Shown here in pieces: positions 17,486 to 27,475 of a stretch of 64,000 nt of DNA. This DNA comes from Paramylibacter ulvae (GTDB lineage: Bacteria; Pseudomonadota; Alphaproteobacteria; Rhodobacterales; Rhodobacteraceae). A program made the position numbers and the translations under genes. The stretch covers positions 90,478 to 154,477 of the forward strand of contig NZ_BMZF01000006.1 in NCBI RefSeq assembly GCF_014652655.1, in the 5' to 3' direction. The notes below the pieces were generated by a model. That model saw only the letters and a program-made list of their open reading frames with translations, had not been told where the DNA came from and did no database searches. Numbering within the stretch: the stretch's first letter is position 1; every line of letters starts with the position of its first letter.

Positions 17486-18034
17486 TCACACGGCATCTAT
17501 CCATGTGCCATTGTCGATGCCGTCAATTGTCCAATTTCCGATCTGATAGCGGACCAAGCGTAATGTCGGCAAACCAACGGCGGCTGTCATGCGGCGCACC
17601 TGGCGATTGCGTCCTTCGGTGATTGTTATTTCCAGCCAACAATCGGGTACGGTTTTGCGAAACCGCACGGGTGGGGTGCGTTCCCAGACCGCTGGTGGTT
17701 CCATACGTGAAACCTTGGCGGGGGCTGTCATTCCGTCTTTGAGCTCCACACCGTTTTGCAAAGCGTTCAGTGCGTCGTCGGTTGCCACTCCTTCAACTTG
17801 AACCCAATATGTTTTTGGCATTTTGTTTTTCGGATCGGCAATGCGGTGTTGGAGCTTGCCATTGTCGGTCAAAACCAACAAACCTTCGCTGTCTTTATCA
17901 AGCCGCCCCGCCGCATATACATTTGGCACATCAATGAATTCCGACAGGGTTTTGTGATTGCTGCCTGCCGTTCCTGCGTCAGTGAACTGTGATAAAACAC
18001 CGAATGGTTTATTGAATAAAATTGTCCGCGTCAT
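17486..18034 (-). CDS. rluE: RluE-like 23S rRNA pseudouridine synthase
   Basis: A 182-residue RsuA/RluB/E/F-family enzyme without an N-terminal S4 domain, as in RluE. The catalytic aspartate is D46 in [41 protein letters not shown] is the C-terminal family signature. RluE modifies U2457 of 23S rRNA in E. coli; the same target is inferred. The ATG overlaps the stop of tlpA (ATGA). Confidence 0.9.
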   Translation of the reverse strand: MTRTILFNKPFGVLSQFTDAGTAGSNHKTLSEFIDVPNVYAAGRLDKDSEGLLVLTDNGKLQHRIADPKNKMPKTYWVQVEGVATDDALNALQNGVELKDGMTAPAKVSRMEPPAVWERTPPVRFRKTVPDCWLEITITEGRNRQVRRMTAAVGLPTLRLVRYQIGNWTIDGIDNGTWIDAV

Positions 18035-18603
18035 GGCTGTGAAATTTTGCGCAACAACGTCAACATGTCTGGGGCGTCCCAAATGGCCTCGCCCTTGGTA
18101 CGAGCGATTTCTTGCCCCTCAGGATTAATAATAACTGTCACGGGCAGTCCGCGAACTCCCATCTCTTTGGCGAATTTCATATCAGGATCACGGTATTTGG
18201 GCAGATTGGTCAGGTTTTCACGTTCGAAAAAACGCTCGATCATGGGCAATGGATTGCGCCCTGCGGCGACTGTGACAACCTGAAATGTCTCGCTCCCCAT
18301 CGTGGCTTGCAATGTGTCCAAGGATGGCATTTCGGCCACACATGGTGCGCACCATGTGGCCCAAAAATTCAAAACGATGGTTTGACCATGGAATTGCGAC
18401 AGATCAATTTGCGACCCATCTGCATTGATAAATGCGGCGGTGGTAACGGGTTTTGGCGCATTATGGATTATAAAATGCACAGCATCGGCGGGAATCATTG
18501 CACGAATGTCCGTCAGTTCTGCATTTTGCCCAAAGCTGGGATTTGCACCAGCCAGCATTGCAGTATAAAGCATGCCAGCAACTATTGATTTACCAAGGGT
18601 CAT
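18031..18603 (-). CDS. tlpA: TlpA family periplasmic thiol-disulfide reductase
   Basis: A 190-residue thioredoxin-fold protein with a signal peptide (about residues 1-25, ending NPSFGQ) and the redox motif W84-C-A-P-C88 in [17 protein letters not shown], plus the cis-proline loop GLPVTVIIN. TlpA/ResA proteins act in the periplasm, often keeping apocytochrome c or copper-site cysteines reduced. It diverges from argH with only 29 bp between start codons. Confidence 0.9.
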   Translation of the reverse strand: MTLGKSIVAGMLYTAMLAGANPSFGQNAELTDIRAMIPADAVHFIIHNAPKPVTTAAFINADGSQIDLSQFHGQTIVLNFWATWCAPCVAEMPSLDTLQATMGSETFQVVTVAAGRNPLPMIERFFERENLTNLPKYRDPDMKFAKEMGVRGLPVTVIINPEGQEIARTKGEAIWDAPDMLTLLRKISQP

Positions 18604-18632
18604 TTTTGGCCTTTCTTCAGCGAGCAGTATCT

Positions 18633-20027
18633 ATGTCGGACAAAAAAACATCAAATGCAATGTGGGGCGGGCGGTTTGCCGCGGGGCCAGACGCAATCAT
18701 GGAAGCAATCAATGCATCTATCAGCTTTGATAAACGCATGGCCGCCCAAGATATCGCTGGTTCACGCGCTCACGCTGCGATGTTAGCCAAACAAGATATC
18801 ATTACTGATAAGGATGCGGAAACAATTCGGGAAGGGCTGCTCACCGTTTTGTCAGAAATCGAGAGCGGAACGTTTGAATATTCAACAGCACTCGAAGACA
18901 TTCACATGAATGTCGAAGCACGATTGAAAGAAATCATCGGCGAACCCGCAGGGCGCTTGCACACAGGGCGTTCGCGCAATGATCAGGTTGCGACGGATTT
19001 CAAACTGTGGACGCGCGATCAATTTGATGCTGCAATCAGCGGGCTTACTGCATTGATGGCGGCATTGCTTGAACAAGCGGAGCAAGGTGCCGATTTATGT
19101 ATGCCCGGGTTTACGCATTTACAGGTCGCACAGCCTGTCACATGGGGGCATCATATGATGGCCTATGTCGAAATGTTTGCACGTGACCGTTCACGTTTTA
19201 ACGATGCACGTGCGCGTATGAACGAAAGCCCACTTGGCGCAGCAGCGCTCGCAGGTACGGGTTTTCCGATTGATCGCGATATGACCGCGGCGGCACTCGG
19301 GTTCGACCGCCCATCCGCGAACAGCTTGGATGCCGTATCTGATCGTGACTTTGCCTTGGAATTTTTAAGCGCCGCATCAATTTGCGCCACACACCTGAGC
19401 CGTTTTGCCGAAGAATTGGTAATCTGGTCATCGGCACAGTTCAAATTTGTGACCATATCGGATCGGTTCAGCACGGGTTCATCCATTATGCCGCAAAAGA
19501 AAAACCCTGATGCGGCGGAATTGATTCGCGCAAAAGTTGGCCGTATCAACGGTTCGTTGGTCGGTTTGCTGACAGTGATGAAAGGTTTGCCGCTGGCCTA
19601 TTCCAAAGACATGCAAGAAGACAAAGAACAGGTGTTCGATGCCGCAGACAGCCTGATGTTAGCACTTGCTGCGATGACGGGCATGGTGGGGGATATGAAA
19701 CCAAACGCACCACAGCTCGAAGCCGCCGCCGCAACTGGATTTTCTACGGCGACAGATTTGGCCGATTGGTTGGTACGTGAATTGGGTATGCCATTTCGTG
19801 ATGCGCACCATGTTACGGGCGCATTAGTGGCGATGGCCGAAACAAACGGCGTTGATTTGCCAGAATTAACATTGGAACAAATGCAAACAGCATGCGCCGA
19901 TATTAATGAAAATGTTTTTGAAGTGTTAACGGTGCAAAAGTCAGTTGCCTCGCGGATCAGTTACGGCGGCACTGCCCCCGCAAATGTGCGCGCACAGGTG
20001 AAACGCTGGAAGGCGGAATTGGAATGA
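18633..20027 (+). CDS. argH: Argininosuccinate lyase
   Basis: A 464-residue ArgH which splits argininosuccinate into arginine and fumarate in the cytosol. The N-terminus [30 protein letters not shown], the TGRSRNDQV motif and the fumarase-family signature [12 protein letters not shown] are present. In-frame codons upstream reach into the divergent tlpA and are not used. The stop overlaps the next ATG (ATGA). Confidence 0.97.
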   Translation: MSDKKTSNAMWGGRFAAGPDAIMEAINASISFDKRMAAQDIAGSRAHAAMLAKQDIITDKDAETIREGLLTVLSEIESGTFEYSTALEDIHMNVEARLKEIIGEPAGRLHTGRSRNDQVATDFKLWTRDQFDAAISGLTALMAALLEQAEQGADLCMPGFTHLQVAQPVTWGHHMMAYVEMFARDRSRFNDARARMNESPLGAAALAGTGFPIDRDMTAAALGFDRPSANSLDAVSDRDFALEFLSAASICATHLSRFAEELVIWSSAQFKFVTISDRFSTGSSIMPQKKNPDAAELIRAKVGRINGSLVGLLTVMKGLPLAYSKDMQEDKEQVFDAADSLMLALAAMTGMVGDMKPNAPQLEAAAATGFSTATDLADWLVRELGMPFRDAHHVTGALVAMAETNGVDLPELTLEQMQTACADINENVFEVLTVQKSVASRISYGGTAPANVRAQVKRWKAELE

Positions 20028-20119
20028 AAACATTGTTGATTTTGATACTTGCCGCAGCCGCGTTAACCGCATGTGGAATCAAAAATGATCCACTGCCCGT
20101 CGAAGCATACGAAATTTAG
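20024..20119 (+). CDS. lptM: Very small lipoprotein, LptM (YifL)-like
   Basis: A 31-residue product: a hydrophobic signal ([17 protein letters not shown]) ending in lipobox LTAC, then [15 protein letters not shown]. The mature start CGIKxxP recalls the CGLKGPL of LptM/YifL, a lipoprotein that helps mature the LptD LPS translocon, though here the tail is far shorter. Its ATG overlaps the argH stop and lysA begins 31 bp later, the usual setting of such genes beside lysA. The assignment is by context and lipobox and the short tail lowers certainty. Confidence 0.75.
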   Translation: MKTLLILILAAAALTACGIKNDPLPVEAYEI

Positions 20120-20150
20120 GCCATCCAACTCAAAGACCAAAGGATAAATC

Positions 20151-21416
20151 ATGGATCATTTTCTTTACCGTGATGGCGTTTTGCACGCCGAAGACGTTGC
20201 GATTACAGAAATCGCGGCCAAGGTTGGCACGCCATTTTACGTTTATTCGACGGCGACTCTGACGCGTCATTTTCAGGTATTTGATGATGCGCTTAAGGGG
20301 ATGGATCATCTGATCTGTTACGCGATGAAGGCCAATTCAAACATTGCAGTTTTAAAAACGCTGGGCGATTTGGGCGCGGGTATGGATGTGGTATCGGGTG
20401 GAGAATATATGCGCGCCAAGGCCGCAGGTGTACCGGGTGATCGTATCGTTTTTTCGGGCGTTGGAAAAACAGCGGATGAAATGAAACTGGCTCTGACGGG
20501 TGGCATTCGGCAATTCAACGTGGAATCCGAACCTGAATTGGATCGCCTGAACGAAGTGGCAATGTCGCTTGGGCTGGTTGCTCCAATAACGGTGCGTGTA
20601 AACCCAGATGTTGATGCTAAAACCCATGCGAAAATCGCAACGGGCAAATCCGAAAACAAGTTTGGCATTCCCATTCGCCAAGCGCGCGATGTTTATGCCA
20701 AGGCTGCCAAAATGGATGGTATTGAAATCGTTGGCATTGATGTGCACATCGGAAGTCAGCTCACCGATTTGGAGCCGTTCCGTCAGGCATATTTAAAGGT
20801 TCGCGATTTGACAGAGCAACTTCGCGCCGATGGACATAACATCCGCCGTCTTGATCTGGGCGGGGGGCTTGGCATTCCGTACGAACGTTCAAACAGTGCA
20901 CCACCACTTCCCGTTGATTACGGACAAGTTATTCGTGAAACCGTTGGCGATCTGGGGTGTGAAATCGAAATTGAACCGGGGCGTTTATTGGCAGGAAATG
21001 CGGGGCTGTTGGTCAGTTCTGTTATATACAATAAAAATGGCGATGGACGTGATTTTTTGATTATTGATGCGGCCATGAATGATTTGATCCGCCCCGCAAT
21101 GTACGAGGCTTATCACGATATTATCCCTGTGATCGAACCTGCTGTTGCTGCTGGTTCCAATCCGATTGATATCGTTGGTCCCGTTTGTGAAACGGGTGAT
21201 ACGTTTGCAAAACAACGTGACATGCCAGCGGTTGCAGATGGTGAAATGGTCGCCTTTCGGTCCGCTGGTGCGTATGGTGCCGTTATGTCATCGGAATATA
21301 ACACCCGCCCCATGATCCCAGAGGTTTTGGTAAAGGGTGATCAATTTGCGGTTATTCGCGCACGTCCAAGCTTTGAAGAAATGATAAAACGCGATACAGT
21401 ACCAGAATGGGTGTAG
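20151..21416 (+). CDS. lysA: Diaminopimelate decarboxylase
   Basis: A 421-residue PLP enzyme making L-lysine from meso-diaminopimelate. The PLP lysine is K60 (ICYAMKANSN); GIDVHIGSQL, LDLGGGLGIPY, EPGRLLAGNAG and GPVCETGDTFAK are family motifs. AAAGGA precedes the ATG. Third gene of argH-lptM-lysA. Confidence 0.97.
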   Translation: MDHFLYRDGVLHAEDVAITEIAAKVGTPFYVYSTATLTRHFQVFDDALKGMDHLICYAMKANSNIAVLKTLGDLGAGMDVVSGGEYMRAKAAGVPGDRIVFSGVGKTADEMKLALTGGIRQFNVESEPELDRLNEVAMSLGLVAPITVRVNPDVDAKTHAKIATGKSENKFGIPIRQARDVYAKAAKMDGIEIVGIDVHIGSQLTDLEPFRQAYLKVRDLTEQLRADGHNIRRLDLGGGLGIPYERSNSAPPLPVDYGQVIRETVGDLGCEIEIEPGRLLAGNAGLLVSSVIYNKNGDGRDFLIIDAAMNDLIRPAMYEAYHDIIPVIEPAVAAGSNPIDIVGPVCETGDTFAKQRDMPAVADGEMVAFRSAGAYGAVMSSEYNTRPMIPEVLVKGDQFAVIRARPSFEEMIKRDTVPEWV

Positions 21417-21444
21417 CATTCTGCGCCCAATTCAAAGGCGCAAA

Positions 21445-24129
21445 ATGGACACAGACGACCAAACAGCCCAAGAAATAGCAACGCGTGCAGTCAAAAAACT
21501 GCGCCGCAAAATCGCGATTTCGCGCGGCGTTTTGGCATGTGAGCGATTCATCGCTTCATTTTGGCCCGTGGCAATATTGTTTTTGCTGGCCTTTACGTTG
21601 ATGTATCTGGGCGTATTTTCAATATTGCCGACGTATGTATTTTTGGCGTTATGTCTAATCGTCGCGATTGTTCTGGTTGTTTTCATCCGAAACCCGAAGC
21701 GAAAATTTGCATGGCCATCCGAACAGGCCGCGATCAACCGTTTGGATATTGGATTAAATGGCCGCCCGATTGCAGGTTTGCATGATCGCATCGCACTTGG
21801 GCAAGGTGACCCAGCGGCGGAATATCTCTGGGCGTTAAATCTACAGCGTTTGGCAGATAGGGCAAAAACCGCAACAATATCGGTGCCTGAAATCAGATTG
21901 GCTGGACAGGATAAATGGGCCACGCGTTTGGTGGTGTTATTGCTATTTGCTGTTTCGATTTTGTTTGTACGCGGTGATGCTGGGCGCAATTTGTTGGGTG
22001 GCATCGTACCATCGGCCCAGAGCATTGCATCGGGTCCAAGCTTTGAAGCATGGGCAGAACCACCATCATATACGGGTTTGCCAACAATATATTTAAATGA
22101 TGTTCCCCAAGACACGACATTAAAATTGCCCCAAGACAGCCAAATCACGCTGCGCATCTATGGGTTTGATGGGCGTGCAACCTTGCGGGAAACAATCAGC
22201 GAAAATATAAATGCGCCGTTACCCGAAGAACCACAGGATGTGCTTGAACACACATTAATTGTAAAATCTTCTGGTACATTTGAGGTCGCGACAAAATTGT
22301 TTGAAGATCGCACGTGGCAGATTGAAATGACACCTGATCGTGCGCCAAAAATTGCATTTGGCGAAGATATTTCGCGCAGTATTCAGGGTGAAATGGAAAT
22401 ACCTTTTGTCGCCACGGATGATTACGGTGTGACGGGTGGTACGTTATCCGTTAGCCTAAACCTTGATGCGATTGATCGCAAATATGGGTTGGCGCGTGAA
22501 CCAGAAGCGCAGACACCACTGGAAATTGAAATTCCAATGCCCTTTGCGGCTGATCTAACAAATGTCGATGATATATTGGTCGACAATCAAGCCAAGCACC
22601 CATGGGCAAGTTTACCGTCGATTTTGCAACTTCGTGCGACAGATACGATTGGCAACGTCGGTCAATCCGATGTGTTGGAAACCAATCTGCCGGGCAAGCG
22701 ATTTTTTGATACCTTGGCCGCAGGCATCGTCGATGTGCGCCGAGAGTTGTTGTGGAATCGCGAAAATATCGATCGTGCAGTTTATGTCATCAAGGCAATC
22801 ACGCATCGCCCTGATGGGCTTTTCCCAGATGAAAAAGCGTATCTCATGGTGCGCACTGCGTTGCGCCGTATGGAATATAACCATGAAACAATGAACGATG
22901 AAGCCTTGGCAGAGGTTACAGATTTATTGTGGAACGCAGCGCTTTTGATCGAAGATGGCGATCTGGATGACGCCAAAGATCGGCTTCGCCGCGCACAAGA
23001 GCGCCTGCAAGAGGCGATGGAAAATGGCGCAACGGATGAGGAAATCGAAGAGCTAATGCAAGAGCTGCGCGATGCCACGGAAAACTATTTAGCTCAGTTA
23101 GAGCGCCGCCAAGGGGACGAACAACAGCAATCCAACAACCAAGGTGAAACCATATCCCAAGATCAAATCCAACAGATGATGGATGAAATCCAAGAGTTGA
23201 TGGAACAGGGACGTATGGAAGAAGCGCAGGCATTGATGGAACAGTTGCAAAAACTGTTGGAAGAAATGCGTTACGTTGAAATGCAACCTGGATCAGGTGG
23301 TGAAAATTCCGAAGATTTGCAACAAACTCTACGTGATCAACAAGAATTAGCGGACGATACGTTCCAAGAATTGCAAGAAGAGTTTGATCGTCAACGCCAA
23401 CAGCAAAATGGTCAAGACGATCAGCAAGGTCAACCGCAACAAGGTAACCAGCAAGGCCAGCAGGGGCAACAACAGGGCGGCCAACAAGGCCAACAGCAAG
23501 GGCAGGGTGAACAACAAGGCCAGCAGCAAGGTCAAGGTCAGCAGGGCAACCAACAAGGCCAGCAACAGGGTCAAAATGGTGGGTCGCAAAATGACCAACG
23601 CGGTGGCCAAGGCGACAGCGGATTGGCCGAACGTCAAGAAGCATTGCGCCGCATGCTACGCGGCCAACGTGGTGGTGTTCCAAATGATGGATCAGAGGCT
23701 GGACAAGCCGCGCGTGATGCATTGGAGCAAGCTGAGCGCGAAATGGATCGCGCGCGCGAAAACCTGGAAAACGGCGATGTGGCAGGCGCATTGGACAATC
23801 AATCGGACGCAATGGATTCCATGCGCGAGGGAATGCGCCAAATGAATGAACAATCGCGCCAAGCGCAACAAGGTCAGCAACAGGGTGGTGAAGGCCAAGC
23901 CGAGGGCGAAGGCCAAGGGCAAAACCCAAATGGGCGCGCCACCGCGCTGGATCCATTGGGACGCTCTCAAGGTGGGATGTTTAACGATACGCTCACGCCA
24001 AACGGGCTTGGCGAAGAAAATGCCAAGCGCCAAAACGAAGTGCTGGACGAAATTAAGCGCCGTTCTAATGAGCGCACACGCCCAGAATTAGAGCTGGATT
24101 ATCTAAAACGATTGCTTGATCGGTTTTAG
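21445..24129 (+). CDS. TIGR02302 / DUF4175 family large membrane protein with Gln/Gly-rich tract
   Basis: An 894-residue protein with hydrophobic segments near residues 32-55, 58-78 and 150-172, then a long extracytoplasmic-type region. Residues about 600-740 are extremely rich in Gln, Gly and Asn (repeated QQGQ and QGNQ units), flanked by acidic helical segments (ALMEQLQKLLEEMRYVE, AEREMDRARENLENGDVAGAL). Overall architecture and position after lysA fit the TIGR02302 family of alphaproteobacteria, whose function is unknown. The repeat-like codons (CAA/CAG-GGT/GGC) make this stretch prone to length change. Confidence 0.85.
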   Translation: MDTDDQTAQEIATRAVKKLRRKIAISRGVLACERFIASFWPVAILFLLAFTLMYLGVFSILPTYVFLALCLIVAIVLVVFIRNPKRKFAWPSEQAAINRLDIGLNGRPIAGLHDRIALGQGDPAAEYLWALNLQRLADRAKTATISVPEIRLAGQDKWATRLVVLLLFAVSILFVRGDAGRNLLGGIVPSAQSIASGPSFEAWAEPPSYTGLPTIYLNDVPQDTTLKLPQDSQITLRIYGFDGRATLRETISENINAPLPEEPQDVLEHTLIVKSSGTFEVATKLFEDRTWQIEMTPDRAPKIAFGEDISRSIQGEMEIPFVATDDYGVTGGTLSVSLNLDAIDRKYGLAREPEAQTPLEIEIPMPFAADLTNVDDILVDNQAKHPWASLPSILQLRATDTIGNVGQSDVLETNLPGKRFFDTLAAGIVDVRRELLWNRENIDRAVYVIKAITHRPDGLFPDEKAYLMVRTALRRMEYNHETMNDEALAEVTDLLWNAALLIEDGDLDDAKDRLRRAQERLQEAMENGATDEEIEELMQELRDATENYLAQLERRQGDEQQQSNNQGETISQDQIQQMMDEIQELMEQGRMEEAQALMEQLQKLLEEMRYVEMQPGSGGENSEDLQQTLRDQQELADDTFQELQEEFDRQRQQQNGQDDQQGQPQQGNQQGQQGQQQGGQQGQQQGQGEQQGQQQGQGQQGNQQGQQQGQNGGSQNDQRGGQGDSGLAERQEALRRMLRGQRGGVPNDGSEAGQAARDALEQAEREMDRARENLENGDVAGALDNQSDAMDSMREGMRQMNEQSRQAQQGQQQGGEGQAEGEGQGQNPNGRATALDPLGRSQGGMFNDTLTPNGLGEENAKRQNEVLDEIKRRSNERTRPELELDYLKRLLDRF
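23384..23620 (+). repeat. Low-complexity Gln/Gly codon tract inside the TIGR02302 gene
   Basis: About 240 bp of imperfect CAA/CAG and GGT/GGC/GGG codons encode a Q/G/N-rich, probably disordered linker. Units of 9-15 bp recur irregularly and there is no fixed spacer, so this is coding low complexity, not a CRISPR or a tandem satellite. Confidence 0.8.
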
Positions 24130-24130
24130 A

Positions 24131-25729
24131 TTAATTTCCAGTTATCGCTTTCCAAGTGTTGCTCGCAAAATTGCTTAGGCTTGGTTCACCACCTTCGGTG
24201 TAAAGATTTTGCACATGCATACGCCCAGTATCCACAAATGCAGTATAGCTGTTCACCGTTGCTTCTGTTGCGGGAATTGTTTTGCTAACGCTTGGGGCCA
24301 TAATATAAAGTAGGGTCGCCAACACCACGGCGATGCATGCTGCGTAAAATCCATTCCAAAATGCACCACCTGTGTCGGCTGTTTTATTTTCGCCATCCAA
24401 ATCGATTTTTTCGTTTGCGGCGTCAGTTTCAATTTTTACAGCTTCGGCTTGATCAGCGCCAAGACGGATTTCACCTTCGATTTCATCCACATCACGAAAC
24501 GCAGTTTTGCCTTTCTTGGGGGCGACATCATTTTCAGGTGCGATATTTAAATCTTGGTCAGGTGTCGTTTCAATCGCGGGTGCTGCGGGCGCATTTACAA
24601 CGGCATCCTGTGCCGTGACTTGATCGGCCATCGCGTCAGCGTCGATTTGTGCATCTTGCGCGGCTTGATATGCGCTTTCTGCTGGCGTGCGCTCGATTGT
24701 CTTTTCCGCACTTTTTAATCGCTCGATAAAGCTTGCAACATCAACAGTTTTCTTGGCACCAGCTGCAACAGCAGCCGTTGAAACAAAACTGGGGAGATCG
24801 CTTTCAGTTTCTTCCGACGCATCAGGAGATTGTGCATCCAGCGTGTCATCATCATCGCTGTTGAGCGTGACGTCTGGTTCATCAATTTCAGGTGTTGCAT
24901 CAAACGTTGATACAGAATTATCGCCGCCGATTGTTGGATCTTCTGGTGTTTCGGTATTGGAAATCCGATCAAACATGCGCGAAATTGCGTCATCTTCTTG
25001 ATCTATATCATCCGAGACAGACGGCTCAGTGTCAGAGATATCATCGCTGGGTTCACCTGTGAGCACATCATTAACGAGGTCAACGGGCGTATCTTCTTCA
25101 ATAATGTCGGGTTCGGTGTCCGCAACGCGCACTTGGGGTGTGTCGTCAATGTCGTCGTTCGCGTCGGGTTCGTCCAATTCAGGAAGTTCAAACGAAATGT
25201 CTGATGATTTTGGTGTATCAGCGCCTGTTTGATCCGCAGCATAGGCTGCTTCGTTACGCAACACTTCCAATACAGAACTACTTGCGCTTGGGGCTGCGGG
25301 CTCTTCTACGGCATCAGGTGCTGGCGGAATTTGGGGTTCAGGTTCTGCATGCGTTTCCGGTTGCGATTGAACAGGCGCTTGGCGGTTCGCGCCAAAGACC
25401 GAACGAAATTCTGGCAATTTCTCGTCGGAATCAGGGAATTCATCTACCTGTGGTTGTTCGGCAGACTTGTCTTCATTGCGAATGAGGCTCTGAAAATGTT
25501 GCGTCTCAGGTGGGATTGGCTGATGTTGTGGCGCTAAATCGGGTTCGGGCTCTGGAATGTATTCAGGTGCCAAATTTGTTTCCACCTTGGAAACAGGATC
25601 AAGAAACAAAATTGGCTCTTGGAACCAGATGTGCGAACAATTCGCGCATTGCACATCGCGCCCGTTTTCAGGAATCGCTCCCTCGGCCACTTCGTATTGT
25701 GCTGTGCAGTTTGGACAAATCAGACGCAT
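24131..25729 (-). CDS. Zinc-ribbon protein with acidic linker and one C-terminal TM helix
   Basis: A 532-residue protein. The N-terminal MJ0042-type zinc ribbon uses C5/C8 and C28/C31 (CPNC ... CANC). Residues about 40-440 are an acidic, Pro- and Ser-rich, low-complexity region. A single TM helix lies near residues 455-475 (FYAACIAVVLATLLYIMAP), followed by about 60 residues. The layout suggests a cytoplasmic zinc finger on a long flexible tether to the inner membrane. Function unknown. It diverges from ftsEX. Confidence 0.85.
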   Translation of the reverse strand: MRLICPNCTAQYEVAEGAIPENGRDVQCANCSHIWFQEPILFLDPVSKVETNLAPEYIPEPEPDLAPQHQPIPPETQHFQSLIRNEDKSAEQPQVDEFPDSDEKLPEFRSVFGANRQAPVQSQPETHAEPEPQIPPAPDAVEEPAAPSASSSVLEVLRNEAAYAADQTGADTPKSSDISFELPELDEPDANDDIDDTPQVRVADTEPDIIEEDTPVDLVNDVLTGEPSDDISDTEPSVSDDIDQEDDAISRMFDRISNTETPEDPTIGGDNSVSTFDATPEIDEPDVTLNSDDDDTLDAQSPDASEETESDLPSFVSTAAVAAGAKKTVDVASFIERLKSAEKTIERTPAESAYQAAQDAQIDADAMADQVTAQDAVVNAPAAPAIETTPDQDLNIAPENDVAPKKGKTAFRDVDEIEGEIRLGADQAEAVKIETDAANEKIDLDGENKTADTGGAFWNGFYAACIAVVLATLLYIMAPSVSKTIPATEATVNSYTAFVDTGRMHVQNLYTEGGEPSLSNFASNTWKAITGN

Positions 25730-25837
25730 TACATCCCCCAGTATAGTCTATATCGCCCAAAGAATCAGGCATTTATTAATTTTGTAGACGTGGTATTCGG
25801 TTTTTCCAAGTAAATGATGGGTTATCAGTGTTTTATG

Positions 25838-25843
25838 TATAAT
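25838..25843 (+). promoter_or_regulatory. Candidate -10 box for the ftsE operon
   Basis: A perfect TATAAT lies 44 bp upstream of the ftsE GTG in the 157-bp divergent gap. The -35 region at 17-bp spacing is poor (TGATGG), so this is a candidate only. Confidence 0.4.
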
Positions 25844-25886
25844 ACTGCGTTGCATAAGAATCGCAGCCAAAAAAACGAGGCGTGAC

Positions 25887-26564
25887 GTGATCGAGCTGAA
25901 AAGAGCAGGTTTTTCCTACGGCGGTGGGGCAATATTAGCGGATGTTGATTTACATCTGACCAAGGGCAGTTTTCATTTTTTAACTGGACCATCGGGTTCA
26001 GGGAAATCAACATTGATGAAATTATGCTATCAGGCATTGTTTCCAAGTGCAGGCACGATCAAGGTGTTTGGCAAAGATGTCCGCGCCATGACCCATGACG
26101 ATATCGCGATAATTCGCCGCCGTATTGGGGTTGTGCACCAAGATTGCCAATTTTTAGATCATCTGAGCCTTGCAGAAAATGTGCTGATGCCCAGTCAGGT
26201 ATCTGGGCGTGACCTGAACGACGATTTGCAGAATATGAACCAATTGTTGAATTGGGTTGGGTTAACGAAACAAATTAACTCGCTACCGCCACAGTTGTCT
26301 GGTGGTGAACGCCAACGAGCGGCACTTGCGCGGGCGTTAATTCTGTCGCCTGATGTGATTTTAGCCGATGAACCCACAGGCAATGTTGATTGGGAAATGG
26401 GACAGAAATTGTTAAACTTGCTGATTGAATTAAACAAAATGGGCAAAACAATTTTGATTGCGACACATGATATGAATTTGATTCGCGTTGCAAAGCCGCA
26501 GGTTGCGGCGCGTGTATTGCGTATCCAAGATAAGCGTATTGTTGCGGGTGGAGCAGATTTATGA
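25887..26564 (+). CDS. ftsE: Cell division ATP-binding protein FtsE
   Basis: A 225-residue ABC ATPase: Walker A GPSGSGKST, Q-loop VHQDCQFLDHLS, signature LSGGERQRAALARAL, Walker B VILADEPTGNVDWE and the H-loop ATHD. With FtsX it transmits ATP-driven conformational change to periplasmic peptidoglycan hydrolases at the septum. GTG start with GAGG 6 nt upstream. Overlaps ftsX (ATGA). Confidence 0.94.
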   Translation: MIELKRAGFSYGGGAILADVDLHLTKGSFHFLTGPSGSGKSTLMKLCYQALFPSAGTIKVFGKDVRAMTHDDIAIIRRRIGVVHQDCQFLDHLSLAENVLMPSQVSGRDLNDDLQNMNQLLNWVGLTKQINSLPPQLSGGERQRAALARALILSPDVILADEPTGNVDWEMGQKLLNLLIELNKMGKTILIATHDMNLIRVAKPQVAARVLRIQDKRIVAGGADL

Positions 26565-27475
26565 GTAAAATTTCGCAATATTGGCAAATTGCACAAGACA
26601 CATTGTCTGGTGATCAGAATGCTGATCGTGTGGTTCCCCCATCAGGTTATACGGCGTCGTTGACGACCTTTGTGTCATTCGCCATGGCATTTTTGACGGT
26701 CTTTGCGCTGGCGTTATTTTTGGCCACGGGCCGGTTGGCGGATCGCTGGGCTACTGAACTGGCGGGCACATCAACTGTGCGCATTTCCGCACCGGCGGGA
26801 CAGATGGATGCACAGGCAAAAACGGTTCTGGGTATTTTGGAAACCACACCAGGTATTGCCAGCGCGCGTTTGATGTCAGAAGACGAACAGCGTCGTTTGT
26901 TAACACCATGGTTTGGCGTGGATTTGCCCATGGATAATCTACCGATTCCAAGCCTTGTTGAAATCACAGAAGAGGGCGTTGGCCCTGATGTGAATGGATT
27001 ACGTTTACGATTACAAGCAGAGGCACCAGGCGCAATTTTGGACGATCACACGCGTTGGCGTCGACCAATGGTCAAGGCGGCGCAACGCCTGCGCCTATTG
27101 GGTGGATTATCCATTGGTTTGATTGTTGGTTCGACAATTGCGATGATAACGTTGGCCGCACAGGCTGCGTTATCGGCAAACGGACAGGTGATCAGTGTGC
27201 TGCGCCTGATTGGTGCGCGCGATAATTATATCGCAAAGGCGTTCGTGCGCCGTTTCACTATTCGTGCATTTTTGGGTGGGCTGATCGGCAGTTTGATCGC
27301 GATGTTATTCATCTATTTCCTACCCGCAGTCGCAGAAGAAGGTGCGTTTCTTACGGGGCTTGGTTTTCAAGGTGTTCAATGGCTTCTGCCGCTGTTTATA
27401 CCAGTGATAGCGGCAATAATCGCGTTTGTTTCCACGCGTTTTGCTGCGAATTCTAAATTACAAAGGACGGCATGA
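26561..27475 (+). CDS. ftsX: Cell division protein FtsX
   Basis: A 304-residue FtsX-like permease: one TM near residues 30-52, a periplasmic domain to about residue 170, then three TM helices (GLSIGLIVGSTIAMITLAAQAAL; FLGGLIGSLIAMLFIYFLPAV; LLPLFIPVIAAIIAFVS). LRLIGARDNYIAKAFVRRF is the conserved cytoplasmic coupling loop. Its stop overlaps the plsC start. Confidence 0.92.
   Translation: MSKISQYWQIAQDTLSGDQNADRVVPPSGYTASLTTFVSFAMAFLTVFALALFLATGRLADRWATELAGTSTVRISAPAGQMDAQAKTVLGILETTPGIASARLMSEDEQRRLLTPWFGVDLPMDNLPIPSLVEITEEGVGPDVNGLRLRLQAEAPGAILDDHTRWRRPMVKAAQRLRLLGGLSIGLIVGSTIAMITLAAQAALSANGQVISVLRLIGARDNYIAKAFVRRFTIRAFLGGLIGSLIAMLFIYFLPAVAEEGAFLTGLGFQGVQWLLPLFIPVIAAIIAFVSTRFAANSKLQRTA

Noticed and set aside
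23384..23620. Repeat-like DNA that might be a CRISPR or satellite
   Set aside because: Unit length and spacing are irregular and it stays in frame as a Q/G-rich linker of a large protein.
22916..23956. Long open frame on the minus strand opposite the TIGR02302 gene
   Set aside because: It is a shadow of the Gln/Gly-rich sense codons, giving a low-complexity His/Leu/Ala-rich product without a ribosome site.
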